Assembly: GCF_902167705.1 (NCBI RefSeq) | Contig: NZ_CABHMZ010000026.1 | Location: forward strand, 1 to 64,000 | DNA length: 64,000 nucleotides | DNA from: Streptococcus constellatus | GTDB taxonomy: Bacteria; Bacillota; Bacilli; Lactobacillales; Streptococcaceae | Reading direction: 5' to 3' | In this document: positions 1-9,208 of the stretch, in pieces | Layout: the number at the start of each line of letters is the position of its first letter | How positions within the stretch are numbered: position 1 is the first letter of the stretch | Program-made: the position numbers and the translations under genes | Notes under the pieces: model-generated | Seen by the model: only the letters and a program-made list of their open reading frames with translations | Told to the model about the DNA's origin: nothing | The model's database searches: none

Positions 1-60
1 CCACGAAAATGTTTAGCTTACAGAACTGCTTATGAAGCTCTAGTGGATGAGTTAGAGTAA
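1..60 (+). mobile_element. IS30-family transposase, C-terminal end only
   Basis: The first 20 codons of the window read through to a TAA stop as a peptide beginning PRKCLAYRTAYEAL. The motif arginine-lysine-cysteine-leucine followed by tyrosine-arginine-threonine is the typical C-terminal signature of IS30-family transposases. The rest of the gene lies outside the window, so its integrity cannot be judged. The bases after the stop (about 61-85, starting atgttgcacttattcttgca) resemble the right terminal repeat of such elements. It lies beside three gene remnants. Family assignment rests on motif recognition only. Confidence 0.65.
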
Positions 61-141
61 ATGTTGCACTTATTCTTGCAATTTATCTTTTATAAAAAAC
101 AGTAATAATGCTCGCTACAATAATTAGCAGCAAACCTACAA

Positions 142-375
142 TTAAAAATCAATATCTGTCAGCCATTTGATAGCATCTGTTGTGCTAGACAATACACGCC
201 CTTGAGTACTATTTTTCATCATTTGATCAATAACAATTTGTGCCTCACTATAAGTCGAACCACCTGAAGTTGCAAAAGTTGCGACTCGTTTACCAGCTAA
301 ATCTAGACTTTCCATTACTGTTTGGATAAGGCGTGGCGGACGTCCCCACCAAATCGGATAACGCAGACCAATCAT
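142..375 (-). pseudogene. flavodoxin-like protein, C-terminal remnant
   Basis: An open frame of 77 codons contains IGLRYPIWWGRPP and FATSGGSTYSE. These match the C-terminal half of flavodoxin-fold proteins, where the YPIWWG loop and the ATSGGS loop contact FMN. Intact relatives are roughly 160-190 residues, so the first half with the phosphate-binding loop is missing. The methionine at 375 is not a natural start: no ribosome site precedes it, and the upstream sequence belongs to a different gene (ltrA remnant) in another frame. The junction at about 365-380 therefore looks like a deletion fusion. Not expected to give a functional protein. Confidence 0.7.
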
Positions 376-647
376 CTGTGAATGTGTTGGACAGACCTAA
401 TACCATAACCATCCGAACCATCATAAAGGAAATGTTCACAAAGGAATTCTCCCCATAGCGGTTCGTATACCGTCTGAATCATCCAAGTGTTACCAGCACG
501 ATGAGACAAGCTATAAAGGACATAAAACTCGTATAACTAATCATCCTATGATGCAAATGATGGATTAGCTCCATCATTTTAGAAATAGCATAAACAAAAG
601 ACTAAGTCATAGAAAAGCTCAGTAAACTCTACTTTTTTTGCTTGTAT
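372..647 (-). pseudogene. ltrA: LtrA-type (low temperature requirement A) protein, N-terminal remnant with several frameshifts
   Basis: Read across frames, the minus strand gives AKKVEFTELFYDLVF, then VYAISKMMELIHHLH, then IQTVYTNRYGENSFVN and MVLGLSNTFTDDW. This is the order of motifs at the start of LtrA-family membrane proteins. A ribosome site (aaggag) sits 5 bases before an ATA where ATG is expected (645-647). One extra T after DLVF, a missing base before IQTVY and a missing pair at TNRYG break the frame. The family is about 380 residues long. Only about 90 codons remain before the sequence switches into the flavodoxin remnant. A clear dead gene. Confidence 0.7.
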
Positions 648-826
648 GATAACTCCTTAAAAATAATATTCATAAAGAAAGAGAATGAATTGTTCTTATA
701 AACTAGTCATCATTTTCTTACTTTTTACCATAATTTTCAAGAGCAAGTGCAGCAAGTTTTTCTTCGAGGTATAGTGTTTATAAACAGAAAAAGACTACAG
801 CTAACATACGCTTTTCTAAGCTTATA

Positions 827-862
827 AAAAATTCTAGCAGAAATTAACTTCTGCTAGAATTT
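827..862 (-). terminator. leuS terminator
   Basis: A perfect 12-bp stem (attctagcagaa, 831-842, paired with 849-860) with a 6-base loop is followed on the minus strand by a T run. It begins within a few bases of the leuS stop codon. Confidence 0.9.
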
Positions 863-863
863 T

Positions 864-3365
864 TTATTTCACAACAATATTAACCAATTTGTTAGGTACG
901 ACAATGACTTTGATGACTTGCTTGCCAGCAATTTCTACTTGAATTTTTTCGTTGGCAAGAGCAAGTTTTTCAAGTTCCTCACGGCTTGAGTCTTTTGGTA
1001 CAACAAGTTTCGCACGAACTTTACCTTTGATTTGAACAACGATTTCTACATCGTTTTCAACCAACTTGGCTTCGTCCCATGTTGGCCAAAGAACATATGA
1101 AATTGATTCACCAGATTGTGTCAATGTTTGCCACAATTCTTCTGAAAGGTGTGGCGCAAATGGTGCTAACAATTGTATAAAACCTTTAGCGTAATCAGCA
1201 AAAAGTTTGTCTTCTTTGTTTGCAGCATTAATGAAAACCATTAATTGAGCGATAGCTGTATTGAATTTCATGGCTTCAAGTTGTTCTGTAACGGATTTGA
1301 CAGTTTCATTATAAACTTTATCCAAATTACCATTATTTTCAGCCACAATTTCTTTTGTTGTCAACAAACGATAAACACGATCGAGGAATTTACGTGAGCC
1401 TTCAAGTCCTTCTTCAGACCAAGCAATAGATGCATCCAGCGGCCCCATAAACATTTCGTAAACGCGAAGAGTATCTGCACCATACTGCTCCACTACATCA
1501 TCTGGATTAACAACATTCTTCAAAGATTTAGACATCTTAGCTGGAGCTTGTTCCAATTCTTCACCTGTTTCGATATTGAAGAAAGAACCGTCACGTTTTT
1601 CAACTTTATCTGTCGCTACAAGGGCGCCACGGTGATCGCGATAGCTTGTTCCCAAAATCATCCCTTGGTTAAAGAGTTTTTGGAATGGTTCTTTAGTTGG
1701 AACGACACCTAAATCATAAAGGAATTTATGCCAGAAACGAGCGTAAAGAAGGTGAAGCACAGCGTGTTCTGCACCACCAATGTAAATATCAACTGGTAAC
1801 CATGCCTTAAGCAGTTCTTCATCAGCTAATTTTTCCGTATTGTGTGGGTCAATGTAGCGCAGATAATACCAGCTTGAACCTGCCCATTGCGGCATGGTGT
1901 TCGTTTCGCGACGGCCTTTGACACCATCTTCACGCGTAACTTCCAGCCAGTCTGTCAAGTTAGCAAGTGGACTTTCACCTGTTCCTGAAGGTTTGATGTC
2001 TTTTGTTACTGGCAATACAAGTGGTAGTTGATCTTCTGGAACAGCTGTTGTTGTGCCATCTTCCCAATGAATGATTGGGATTGGTTCCCCCCAATAACGT
2101 TGACGTGAGAAAAGCCAATCACGCAAACGGTAAGTGACTTTCTTGTTGCCAACACCTTCTGCTTCAAGCCATTCAACCATTTTATCAATAGCTTGCGCTT
2201 TATCAAGACCATCTAGGAAACCAGAGTTGATGTGAAGACCGTCTTCTGTATAGGCTGCTTCCTCAACATTTCCACCTTCGAGAACTGGAATGATATCCAA
2301 ATCGAATTGTTTTGCAAATTCCCAGTCGCGATCATCATGCGCAGGAACTGCCATAATAGCTCCTGTCCCATAGCTAGCAAGCACATAATCGGCAATCCAG
2401 ATTGGAATTTCCTTACCATTAACCGGGTTAATAGCATAGCTACCAGTCCAGACACCTGTTTTTTCTTTGGCAAGATCTGTACGAGCGAGGTCAGATTTAA
2501 GGCTAGCCGCACGTTTATAATCGGCAACGGCTTGAGCTTGCTCAGGACTTGTAATAGCATCAACAAGAGCATGTTCTGGCGCTAAAACAGCGTAAGTCGC
2601 ACCAAATAATGTATCTGGACGAGTTGTAAATACGGTGAAATCTTTGTCTGTATCTTTGACTTTAAAAGTCACGTTAGCACCAGTTGATTTACCAATCCAG
2701 TTCCGTTGCATATCTTTGATAGATTCTGGCCAATCAAGGTCATCTAGATCTTCCAAGAGGCGTTCAGCATAAGCTGTGATTTTAAGCATCCATTGACGCA
2801 TTGGTTTACGAACAACTGGATAACCACCACGTTCAGATGTACCATCGGGAAGGACTTCTTCGTTGGCAATGGCCGTTCCTAGTTCTTCAACCCAGTTTAC
2901 TGGTACTTCAGCTTCGTATGCCAAACCTTTTTCATACAATTTTGTAAAAATCCACTGTGTCCACTTATAGTAGTTAGGGTCAGTTGTATTGACTTCGCGA
3001 TCCCAGTCATATGAGAAACCAAGGCTATTGATTTGACGTTTGAAGTTGGCAATATTTTCTGCCGTAAACTCAGCAGGATCATTTCCCGTATCCATTGCGT
3101 ATTGTTCAGCTGGAAGACCGAAAGCATCCCACCCCATTGGGTGAAGAACGTTATAACCTTGCGCACGTTTGAAACGGCTAAGAATATCAGTTGCAGTATA
3201 GCCTTCTGGGTGTCCTACGTGAAGACCAACACCAGATGGGTAGGGGAACATATCCAACGCATAAAAGTTTGGTTTTGCACTATCCGTTCCTGTTTTGAAC
3301 GTCTGATTATCAGCCCAATAGGTCTGCCATTTTCTTTCAATTGATTTGTGATTATAAAAAGTCAT
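864..3365 (-). CDS. leuS: leucyl-tRNA synthetase
   Basis: Class I aminoacyl-tRNA synthetase that charges tRNA-Leu in the cytoplasm. At 833 residues it has the normal bacterial length. The HIGH-type signature is HVGH at residues 49-52 and the KMSKS loop is intact near residue 610. Between them lies the CP1 editing domain, which hydrolyses mischarged tRNA and includes the threonine-rich [10 protein letters not shown] stretch. The C-terminal anticodon-binding region and the small end domain ([11 protein letters not shown]) are present. The start follows GGAG with 7 bases of spacing and a TATAAT box lies at 3394-3399. I looked for a T-box leader upstream and saw none. Single-gene transcription unit closed by its own terminator. 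Confidence 0.98.
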   Translation of the reverse strand: MTFYNHKSIERKWQTYWADNQTFKTGTDSAKPNFYALDMFPYPSGVGLHVGHPEGYTATDILSRFKRAQGYNVLHPMGWDAFGLPAEQYAMDTGNDPAEFTAENIANFKRQINSLGFSYDWDREVNTTDPNYYKWTQWIFTKLYEKGLAYEAEVPVNWVEELGTAIANEEVLPDGTSERGGYPVVRKPMRQWMLKITAYAERLLEDLDDLDWPESIKDMQRNWIGKSTGANVTFKVKDTDKDFTVFTTRPDTLFGATYAVLAPEHALVDAITSPEQAQAVADYKRAASLKSDLARTDLAKEKTGVWTGSYAINPVNGKEIPIWIADYVLASYGTGAIMAVPAHDDRDWEFAKQFDLDIIPVLEGGNVEEAAYTEDGLHINSGFLDGLDKAQAIDKMVEWLEAEGVGNKKVTYRLRDWLFSRQRYWGEPIPIIHWEDGTTTAVPEDQLPLVLPVTKDIKPSGTGESPLANLTDWLEVTREDGVKGRRETNTMPQWAGSSWYYLRYIDPHNTEKLADEELLKAWLPVDIYIGGAEHAVLHLLYARFWHKFLYDLGVVPTKEPFQKLFNQGMILGTSYRDHRGALVATDKVEKRDGSFFNIETGEELEQAPAKMSKSLKNVVNPDDVVEQYGADTLRVYEMFMGPLDASIAWSEEGLEGSRKFLDRVYRLLTTKEIVAENNGNLDKVYNETVKSVTEQLEAMKFNTAIAQLMVFINAANKEDKLFADYAKGFIQLLAPFAPHLSEELWQTLTQSGESISYVLWPTWDEAKLVENDVEIVVQIKGKVRAKLVVPKDSSREELEKLALANEKIQVEIAGKQVIKVIVVPNKLVNIVVK

Positions 3366-3393
3366 TGATTCACTCCAATTTTGTGATGTTATT

Positions 3394-3399
3394 ATTATA
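3394..3399 (-). promoter_or_regulatory. leuS -10 box
   Basis: TATAAT preceded by TGG, 28 bases before the leuS start. No convincing -35 box is visible, so this may be an extended -10 promoter. Confidence 0.55.
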
Positions 3400-3560
3400 C
3401 CATTTTTAAGCGATTTTAAAAGGCATAATTAGAGAAAAGCGTGCTTTGACTAACTGAATTTATTGTGTGACTAATCTCAATTAACTTTTGCTGGAGATTT
3501 TGCTTTAAATTTTTTTAAACTTCCCCCTTGACATGGATTTTGTCTTTGTAACTTAATTCA

Positions 3561-3612
3561 TAAAAAATACCCCAAAAGTTAGATTTTTTATCTAACTTTT
3601 GGGGTACAGGTC
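3561..3612 (-). terminator. pepO terminator made of an IS-like palindrome
   Basis: A perfect 16-bp stem (taccccaaaagttaga, 3568-3583, with 3591-3606) and a T-rich loop lies 53 bases past the pepO stop. The same arm sequence recurs at 26010-26055. Together with the flanking A and T runs it should terminate in both directions. The rest of the 300-base gap between pepO and leuS shows no gene. Confidence 0.8.
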
Positions 3613-3664
3613 AATTTTCATTTGAGAACTTTTTATATTCTTCTGCTACTAACAAACGTTGAAA

Positions 3665-5560
3665 TTACCAAATAATCACGCGATCTTCTGGTTTGCGCCA
3701 CATGCCGTCGCCTTCTTTAACATCAAAAGTTGTAAAGAAATCATCAAAGTTTGGCAATTGAACATTCGTCCGAAGTTTTCCGGGAGCATGCACATCTACA
3801 CTTGCTAGCATTTGCATATATTCTGGACGAGCTTTCATGCGCCAGATACGAGCAAAGTTGGTAAAAAATTCTTCCGCAGAGAAGTCAGCTTCTTTCTTAG
3901 CTGCTTCCAGCGCTGCCGCAATCCCACCGAGGTCTGCAATATTTTCTGAAACAGTCAGCTTCCCATTGACTTTAGCTCCGTAAGAATCTTGTCCGTCAAA
4001 TTGCTCAATCACCTTCTGAGTCCGAGCTGTGAAAGCTTCGTAGTCTTCTGGCTTCCACCAATTTTTAAGGCTACCATGCTCGTCAAAGGAAGCACCGTTT
4101 GAGTCAAAAGCATGAGAGATTTCATGCGCAATTACTGCACCGATTCCGCCATAATTTGCTGATGAAGATTGATGCAAATCATAAAAAGGTGCTTGAAGAA
4201 TAGCGGCTGGAAAAACAATCTGATTTTGTTGTGGATCATAGTAGGCATTTACCAGATGAGCTGGCATGTGCCATTCACTGCGATCCACTTCTTTGTTCCA
4301 TTTACTCCAAGTGTGTGCAATGGCTACTTTCGCTAAATTTTGAGCATTTTCAATTAAACCGAGCTGTTCATCAATCACTTTTTTCGCATAGGTTTCTGGC
4401 AATTTCTCTGGATAACCAATATGTGGAGTGATAACATTGAGTTTGACAATGGCCTTGTCCCGTGTCTCCTTAGCAAGCCAATCAGCTGTTTCTAAGCGTG
4501 ATTTATAGACATCAATCATCGTCTTGACCTTATGTTCCACATCTGCTTTGGCTTCTGGTGAGAATTTCTCTTCTGCATACCAAAGACCGAGGGCTTGGTT
4601 ATAGGGTGCTTGTGCTAGTTGATAAGCTGCTTTTTCTTTTGGACGAGCTTCTGGAACGCCTGAAATAGCACGCACATAGGTGCCTGAAAGGACGCGAATT
4701 TCTTCTGTTAGCAAGGAAGTCCATGCTCCAGTAGAGAATAATTTCAGTGCTGCATGCAAATATTCCCAATTTTCTTCTGAATAATATTCCGCTGCAAACT
4801 CTTTCCAAAAACGCTCTTGAGGAACAATCACCTTGTCTGGGCTTTGTCCCAAAATCTCTGTAAAAATTGCATCAAGTGGCAATTCTGGAGCGAGCTTCGT
4901 GAAATCTGCCCAATCATAAGGGTGATATAACTTCACATATTCTGAAGTTTCTTCATTGGAAAGGACATACTTAGCTAATTTAGCATCTAATTCCAGATAT
5001 TTATCCAAAATATCTTTTGTTTCTTCTGCTGAAAAGCCAAATTTAGGTAATAATTCTTCCTGCATCTTGCGCCAGATTGTCAGCAATTCCTTGCCTTTTT
5101 CATTTCCTTCTTCATAATAGGTCGTATCTGGTAAAATGATTCCAGGTGCATCGGCCCAGAGAACATTCATTTTAGCATTCATAAAGTCTGGCGCGACGTC
5201 AAAAGTAAAAGCATTCGGCTTTCCAGCCATTTCATACTCAGCAATCTTCGCTGCAAACTCCTTGAAAGAACTTAAAGCTTTATATTCTTCCACAAGCGGC
5301 ATTGCAGGGGTAACTCCTGCTCGTTCCCGTCCGTCAAAATCTGCCACCAAACGGTGGTATTTCACAAAATTTTGCAAAATTGGATCTTCTGGAACATCTT
5401 GACCTGCTAACCATTTATCAGTTGTTGCTAGCATCAATTTTTCAATATCTTGATCCAAATCCATAAATCCACCTGTCACAGGCTTGTCCTCAGGAATCAC
5501 AGCAGTTTTTTCCCATTCACCATTGACATAATTAAAAAAGTCATCTTGTAAACGTGTCAT
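3665..5560 (-). CDS. pepO: endopeptidase O, M13 family zinc metallopeptidase
   Basis: Neprilysin-like (M13) oligopeptidase of 631 residues, the usual length for streptococcal PepO. The zinc motif HEISH is at residues 479-483 and the third ligand motif ENIADLGG starts near 539. The C-terminal region carries the family's CRVW-equivalent end (DRVIIW). There is no signal peptide, although in several streptococci PepO is also found on the surface. It is transcribed divergently from the manganese transporter operon, a neighbourhood conserved in oral streptococci. Its promoter (TTGATT, 17 bases, TAGGAT) lies at 5590-5618 and a CcpA-type cre at 5563-5576 sits just before the start, suggesting carbon catabolite control. 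Confidence 0.95.
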   Translation of the reverse strand: MTRLQDDFFNYVNGEWEKTAVIPEDKPVTGGFMDLDQDIEKLMLATTDKWLAGQDVPEDPILQNFVKYHRLVADFDGRERAGVTPAMPLVEEYKALSSFKEFAAKIAEYEMAGKPNAFTFDVAPDFMNAKMNVLWADAPGIILPDTTYYEEGNEKGKELLTIWRKMQEELLPKFGFSAEETKDILDKYLELDAKLAKYVLSNEETSEYVKLYHPYDWADFTKLAPELPLDAIFTEILGQSPDKVIVPQERFWKEFAAEYYSEENWEYLHAALKLFSTGAWTSLLTEEIRVLSGTYVRAISGVPEARPKEKAAYQLAQAPYNQALGLWYAEEKFSPEAKADVEHKVKTMIDVYKSRLETADWLAKETRDKAIVKLNVITPHIGYPEKLPETYAKKVIDEQLGLIENAQNLAKVAIAHTWSKWNKEVDRSEWHMPAHLVNAYYDPQQNQIVFPAAILQAPFYDLHQSSSANYGGIGAVIAHEISHAFDSNGASFDEHGSLKNWWKPEDYEAFTARTQKVIEQFDGQDSYGAKVNGKLTVSENIADLGGIAAALEAAKKEADFSAEEFFTNFARIWRMKARPEYMQMLASVDVHAPGKLRTNVQLPNFDDFFTTFDVKEGDGMWRKPEDRVIIW

Positions 5561-5562
5561 CT

Positions 5563-5576
5563 TGTTCTCGCTTTCA
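5563..5576 (-). promoter_or_regulatory. putative CcpA cre site upstream of pepO
   Basis: TGAAAGCGAGAACA on the minus strand matches the TGWAANCGNTNWCA consensus at all positions but one. It lies in the 5' untranslated region, 2 bases from the start codon, where CcpA binding would block elongation. Confidence 0.55.
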
Positions 5577-5589
5577 TTGTTTTATCTTA

Positions 5590-5618
5590 ATCCTATCAAA
5601 AAAGTTCTGAATAATCAA
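5590..5618 (-). promoter_or_regulatory. pepO promoter
   Basis: TTGATT (5613-5618) and TAGGAT (5590-5595) are separated by 17 bases and read toward pepO. Confidence 0.6.
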
Positions 5619-5678
5619 ACTTTTATCAAAAGAGATTTTTATGCCAAACCTCACTTCTGATTTTTCTTAAAAATTCTA

Positions 5679-5716
5679 AAAATTAACTTGACTTAATTTT
5701 TATTTTAATGTATATT
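5679..5716 (+). promoter_or_regulatory. scaCBA promoter with overlapping ScaR/SloR-type operator
   Basis: The palindrome AAAATTAA-CTTGAC-TTAATTTT (5679-5700) matches the manganese-repressor operator known from ScaR, SloR and PsaR targets. The -35 box TTGACT (5688-5693) lies in its centre and the -10 box TATATT (5711-5716) follows after exactly 17 bases. Repressor binding would cover the -35, so high Mn2+ should shut off the operon. Confidence 0.85.
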
Positions 5717-5735
5717 AACTGTAGGGGTGTATAAA

Positions 5736-6455
5736 ATGATACGTATCGAAAATTTAAGTGTTTCTTATCAGGAAACACTTGCTCTCAATCAGATTTCTTT
5801 GGAAATCCAAGGCCCAACTATCATGGGAGTTATTGGTCCCAACGGAGCTGGTAAATCAACCCTTTTAAAAGGAATGTTGGGCATCATTGATCATGTTGGA
5901 CAAACTTACCTTGATGATAAAGAATTCTCAAAAGTACTTAGCCATGTAGCTTATGTGGAACAAAAAATTCACATTGACTACAACTTTCCAATCAAAGTGA
6001 AAGAATGTGTGTCGCTTGGACTGTATCCAAAAGTGAAACTTTTCCACAGGTTAACAAATAAAGAATGGGAGAAGGTGACAAATGCGTTACGCATTGTCGG
6101 CTTAGAGGATTATGCTGAACGCCAAATCAGCCAATTGTCAGGAGGGCAATTTCAACGGGTCTTGATTGCGCGCTGTCTAGTACAAGAAGCTGACTGTATC
6201 TTTCTGGATGAACCATTCGTTGGAATTGATTCAATCAGTGAAGAAATCATCATGACAACGCTACGCAGTCTAAAAGAACAAGGAAAAACGATTCTCATTG
6301 TTCACCATGACTTAGGAAAAGTCCCACATTACTTTGATCAAGTTTTAATTTTGAATAAAGAACTCATTGCCATTGGAGAAACTTCATCAACTTTCACAGA
6401 AGAAAACTTGAAAAAAGCCTATGGCTCTCAGCTTTTTGTGAATGGAGGTCTCTAA
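5736..6455 (+). CDS. scaC: manganese ABC transporter, ATP-binding protein
   Basis: ATPase subunit of a high-affinity Mn2+ importer of the Sca/Psa/Ssa/Fim family. Walker A is GPNGAGKST (residues 34-42), the ABC signature LSGGQ is at 134-138, and Walker B FLDEP and the switch histidine (VHHDLG) follow. The length of 239 residues is typical. An in-frame GTG exists 9 bases upstream, but the ATG at 5736 has the better-placed ribosome site (agggg, 8 bases away). It is the first gene of scaC-scaB-scaA and its stop codon is one base from scaB, so translation is likely coupled. Orthologues are called psaB, ssaA or fimA-operon ATPase in other species. Confidence 0.92.
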   Translation: MIRIENLSVSYQETLALNQISLEIQGPTIMGVIGPNGAGKSTLLKGMLGIIDHVGQTYLDDKEFSKVLSHVAYVEQKIHIDYNFPIKVKECVSLGLYPKVKLFHRLTNKEWEKVTNALRIVGLEDYAERQISQLSGGQFQRVLIARCLVQEADCIFLDEPFVGIDSISEEIIMTTLRSLKEQGKTILIVHHDLGKVPHYFDQVLILNKELIAIGETSSTFTEENLKKAYGSQLFVNGGL

Positions 6456-6456
6456 T

Positions 6457-7305
6457 ATGTTTTCAGAATTTATTGATGGACTACAAAATTTCCATTTTCT
6501 ACAAAATGCACTGATTACGGCCATTGTCATCGGGATTGTTGCTGGAGCAGTTGGTTGCTTCATTATCCTAAGAGGCATGTCCTTGATGGGCGATGCCATT
6601 TCACACGCAGTCTTGCCAGGAGTTGCACTCTCCTTTATTTTAGGAATCAACTTCTTTATCGGAGCCATTGTTTTTGGACTTTTAGCTTCGGTCATTATTA
6701 CTTATATTAAAGGAAATTCAATTATCAAAAGTGATACTGCCATTGGAATAACTTTTAGTTCCTTTTTAGCTCTTGGAGTCATTTTGATTGGAGTTGCTAA
6801 TAGTTCAACCGACCTTTTCCATATTCTTTTTGGAAATATCTTAGCTGTGCAAGACATTGATATGTGGATTACAATTGGTGTAGGAATCGCTGTTCTAATT
6901 ATTATTGGACTATTCTTCAAAGAATTATTGATTACATCTTTCGATCCACTTCTGGCAAAAGCGATGGGGATGCCAGTCAACTTTTATCATTATCTCTTAA
7001 TGATTCTCTTGACGCTGGTTGCAGTTACAGCTATGCAAAGCGTGGGAACAATTTTGATTGTTGCTATGCTGATTACACCTGCTGCTACTGCTTATCTTTA
7101 CGCTAACAGTCTTAAAACGATGATTATCTTGTCTTCTAGCTTGGGGGCAATTGCATCTGTCTTAGGACTTTTCATTGGCTATACCTTTAATGTTGCGGCT
7201 GGCTCAAGCATTGTACTGACATCCGCCATTATCTTTGCCATTAGTTTCTTTATCGCTCCAAAACAACGATTTAACAAACTAAAAAATAAACCCAAGCTAA
7301 AATAA
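6457..7305 (+). CDS. scaB: manganese ABC transporter, membrane permease
   Basis: ABC-3 family permease of 282 residues with about eight or nine hydrophobic helices. It contains the conserved [22 protein letters not shown] segment (here [17 protein letters not shown], about 40-56) that couples to the ATPase. An upstream ATG at 6442 is possible, but the start at 6457 is preceded by GGAGGT at the right distance and aligns with the family. It forms the transmembrane channel for Mn2+ delivered by the downstream lipoprotein. Confidence 0.92.
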   Translation: MFSEFIDGLQNFHFLQNALITAIVIGIVAGAVGCFIILRGMSLMGDAISHAVLPGVALSFILGINFFIGAIVFGLLASVIITYIKGNSIIKSDTAIGITFSSFLALGVILIGVANSSTDLFHILFGNILAVQDIDMWITIGVGIAVLIIIGLFFKELLITSFDPLLAKAMGMPVNFYHYLLMILLTLVAVTAMQSVGTILIVAMLITPAATAYLYANSLKTMIILSSSLGAIASVLGLFIGYTFNVAAGSSIVLTSAIIFAISFFIAPKQRFNKLKNKPKLK

Positions 7306-7339
7306 AATTAGTATTTCATTTATTAAAGGAGAACCTTAT

Positions 7340-8272
7340 ATGAAAAAATTAGGTTTTATCGCCGTTCTGTTTTTAGCCATCGTCGGGCTTGCTGCCTGCG
7401 CTGGTCAAAAAGGAACTTCTACCAACAAATCTTCAAAATTGAATGTTGTTGCTACCAACTCGATCATCGCTGATATTACCAAAAATATCGCTGGTGATAA
7501 AATCAATCTGCACAGTATCGTTCCTATCGGAAAAGATCCACATGAATACGAACCATTACCAGAAGATGTGAAAAAAACATCAAAAGCTGATTTGATTTTC
7601 TACAATGGTATCAATTTGGAAACCGGCGGAAATGCTTGGTTTACAAAATTGGTCAAAAATGCGAAAAAGACTGAGAACAAAGATTACTATGCTGTAAGTA
7701 ACGGAGTGGATGTTATCTATCTGGAAGGTCAAAATGAAAAAGGGAAAGAAGATCCTCATGCTTGGCTCAATCTTGAAAACGGAATTATTTATGCTAAAAA
7801 CATTGCAAAACGTTTGATTGAAAAAGATCCTAAAAACAAAGAAACTTATGAAAAGAATCTGAAAGCTTATACTGCAAAACTTGAAACATTGGACAAGGAA
7901 GCAAAAGCAAAATTCAATAATATTCCTGCTGAAAAGAAAATGATTGTTACCAGCGAAGGTTGCTTCAAATACTTCTCTAAAGCCTACGGCGTACCTTCTG
8001 CCTACATCTGGGAAATTAACACAGAAGAAGAAGGAACTCCAGACCAAATCAAAACTTTAGTTGAAAAACTTCGTAAAACAAAAGTGCCTTCACTCTTTGT
8101 CGAAAGTAGTGTCGACGACCGTCCAATGAAGACTGTTTCAAAAGATACAAAAATTCCAATTTATGCCAAGATTTTCACTGATTCAATCGCTGAAAAAGGT
8201 GAAAAAGGTGATAGTTACTACGACATGATGAAATGGAATTTGGATAAAATTGCTGAAGGTCTTAGCAAATAA
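7340..8272 (+). CDS. scaA: manganese-binding lipoprotein, adhesin family
   Basis: Cluster A-I solute-binding lipoprotein (LraI/ScaA/PsaA type) of 310 residues. The signal peptide ends in the lipobox LAAC with the lipidated cysteine at residue 20. The four metal ligands expected from PsaA structures are present with a one-residue offset: His68 in DPHEYEP, His140 in DPHAWL, Glu206 and Asp281. The ribosome site AAAGGAG lies 8 bases before the ATG. The protein is anchored in the outer leaflet and hands Mn2+ to ScaB. Relatives were first described as adhesins. A terminator directly follows, so this ends the operon. Confidence 0.95.
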   Translation: MKKLGFIAVLFLAIVGLAACAGQKGTSTNKSSKLNVVATNSIIADITKNIAGDKINLHSIVPIGKDPHEYEPLPEDVKKTSKADLIFYNGINLETGGNAWFTKLVKNAKKTENKDYYAVSNGVDVIYLEGQNEKGKEDPHAWLNLENGIIYAKNIAKRLIEKDPKNKETYEKNLKAYTAKLETLDKEAKAKFNNIPAEKKMIVTSEGCFKYFSKAYGVPSAYIWEINTEEEGTPDQIKTLVEKLRKTKVPSLFVESSVDDRPMKTVSKDTKIPIYAKIFTDSIAEKGEKGDSYYDMMKWNLDKIAEGLSK

Positions 8273-8279
8273 GAAATGG

Positions 8280-8315
8280 AAAAAGGAGCCGGAATTGATT
8301 GCCAGTTCCTTTTTA
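8280..8315 (+). terminator. scaCBA operon terminator
   Basis: An imperfect hairpin (aaaaggagccgg paired with gccagttcctttt, one mismatch) ends in a T run 8 bases after the scaA stop. Confidence 0.75.
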
Positions 8316-8393
8316 CTTGAATTTTCCTTAAATAGCCAATACTTCATTCTACTAAGCAAATGGCTAACGGCTGTATTCTTCAGGTATTTTTGG

Positions 8394-8399
8394 TATACT
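8394..8399 (+). promoter_or_regulatory. scaR -10 box
   Basis: TATACT preceded by TGG lies 23 bases before the scaR start. No good -35 box is seen, and no copy of the scaC operator palindrome is present here. Confidence 0.5.
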
Positions 8400-8422
8400 T
8401 AATACGATAAGGAGTAAACAAC

Positions 8423-9073
8423 ATGACCCCAAACAAAGAAGATTACCTCAAATGTATTTACGAGATTGGTACGCATCGTCAAAAAATTACAAATAAAGAA
8501 ATTGCTGCTCAAATGCAAGTATCTCCTCCAGCTGTCACAGAAATGATTAAAAAGATGATTGCTGAAAAATTAATTATCAAAGACAAGATTAAGGGCTATT
8601 TATTAACCAATCTTGGTCTTCACCTTGTCTCTGAACTATATCGCAAACATCGTTTAATTGAATACTTTCTAGTGCATAATTTACAATACACTACAACAGA
8701 TCAAATCCATGAAGAAGCAGAAGTCTTAGAACACACTGTTTCAGAATTATTTGTCGAGCGATTGGAAAAAATGTTGGATTACCCAGAAACTTGTCCTCAT
8801 GGCGGGACCATTCCCCAAAAAGGTGAATTACTGGTTGAAAAATACCAGTTAACGTTAAACCAAGTCCAAAATGCTGGAGTCTATCGCTTAGCAAGAGTTC
8901 ATGATGAGTTTGAATTATTAAAATATTTGGAAAAACACGATTTACATCTGGGAGATACGCTGATTCTGGAGCAATACGATCCTTATGTTCAACTATATTT
9001 GCTCAAAGTAAATGAAAAAGAGCTGCAAATCAATTCAACGATTGCCCAACAACTTTATGTGGAAACGCTCTAA
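8423..9073 (+). CDS. scaR: DtxR/MntR-family metal-dependent transcriptional regulator
   Basis: A 216-residue DtxR-family repressor. The N-terminal winged helix spans roughly residues 1-65 (TNKEIAAQMQVSPPAVTEMIKKM is the recognition helix pair). The dimerisation and metal-binding domain follows with the HRLIEYFLV, HEEAEVLEH and CPHG segments that carry the Mn2+ ligands. An SH3-like FeoA-type domain forms the C-terminus. It sits immediately downstream of scaCBA, as SloR does behind sloABC in S. mutans, and is the obvious candidate to bind the palindrome at 5679. The position, with its own weak promoter and no tpx gene between, is notable. Confidence 0.9.
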   Translation: MTPNKEDYLKCIYEIGTHRQKITNKEIAAQMQVSPPAVTEMIKKMIAEKLIIKDKIKGYLLTNLGLHLVSELYRKHRLIEYFLVHNLQYTTTDQIHEEAEVLEHTVSELFVERLEKMLDYPETCPHGGTIPQKGELLVEKYQLTLNQVQNAGVYRLARVHDEFELLKYLEKHDLHLGDTLILEQYDPYVQLYLLKVNEKELQINSTIAQQLYVETL

Positions 9074-9079
9074 AAGGAA

Positions 9080-9195
9080 GAGGGACTGTCAAAGCTTCTA
9101 ACATCAGTGCATTAGAGGTCACTCAACTACTTCGTATTGAGTTTTATTCTAGAAAGTAACCGAGTCTGGAACAAAAGTGTTCCAGACTCGGTTTT
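9080..9195 (+). repeat. 3'-end structured repeat element, copy C, ending in a terminator
   Basis: Downstream of scaR the plus strand carries the island CACTCAACTACTTCGTATT, closely matching CACTCAACCACTGCGTCTT behind yajC. A 15-bp perfect terminator stem (9158-9172 with 9179-9193, loop AAAAGT) follows. The stem is flanked by A and T runs and should also terminate dtd transcription from the other side. The upstream hairpins seen in the other two copies are reduced here. Confidence 0.6.
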
Positions 9196-9208
9196 ATTTA
9201 TCATTTTC

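Noticed and set aside
3366..3660. Possible T-box leader for leuS (and likewise for proS)
   Set aside because: No GGGTGG-type T-box motif, specifier hairpin or antiterminator could be found; leuS has a short leader and proS lies 37 bases after rseP.
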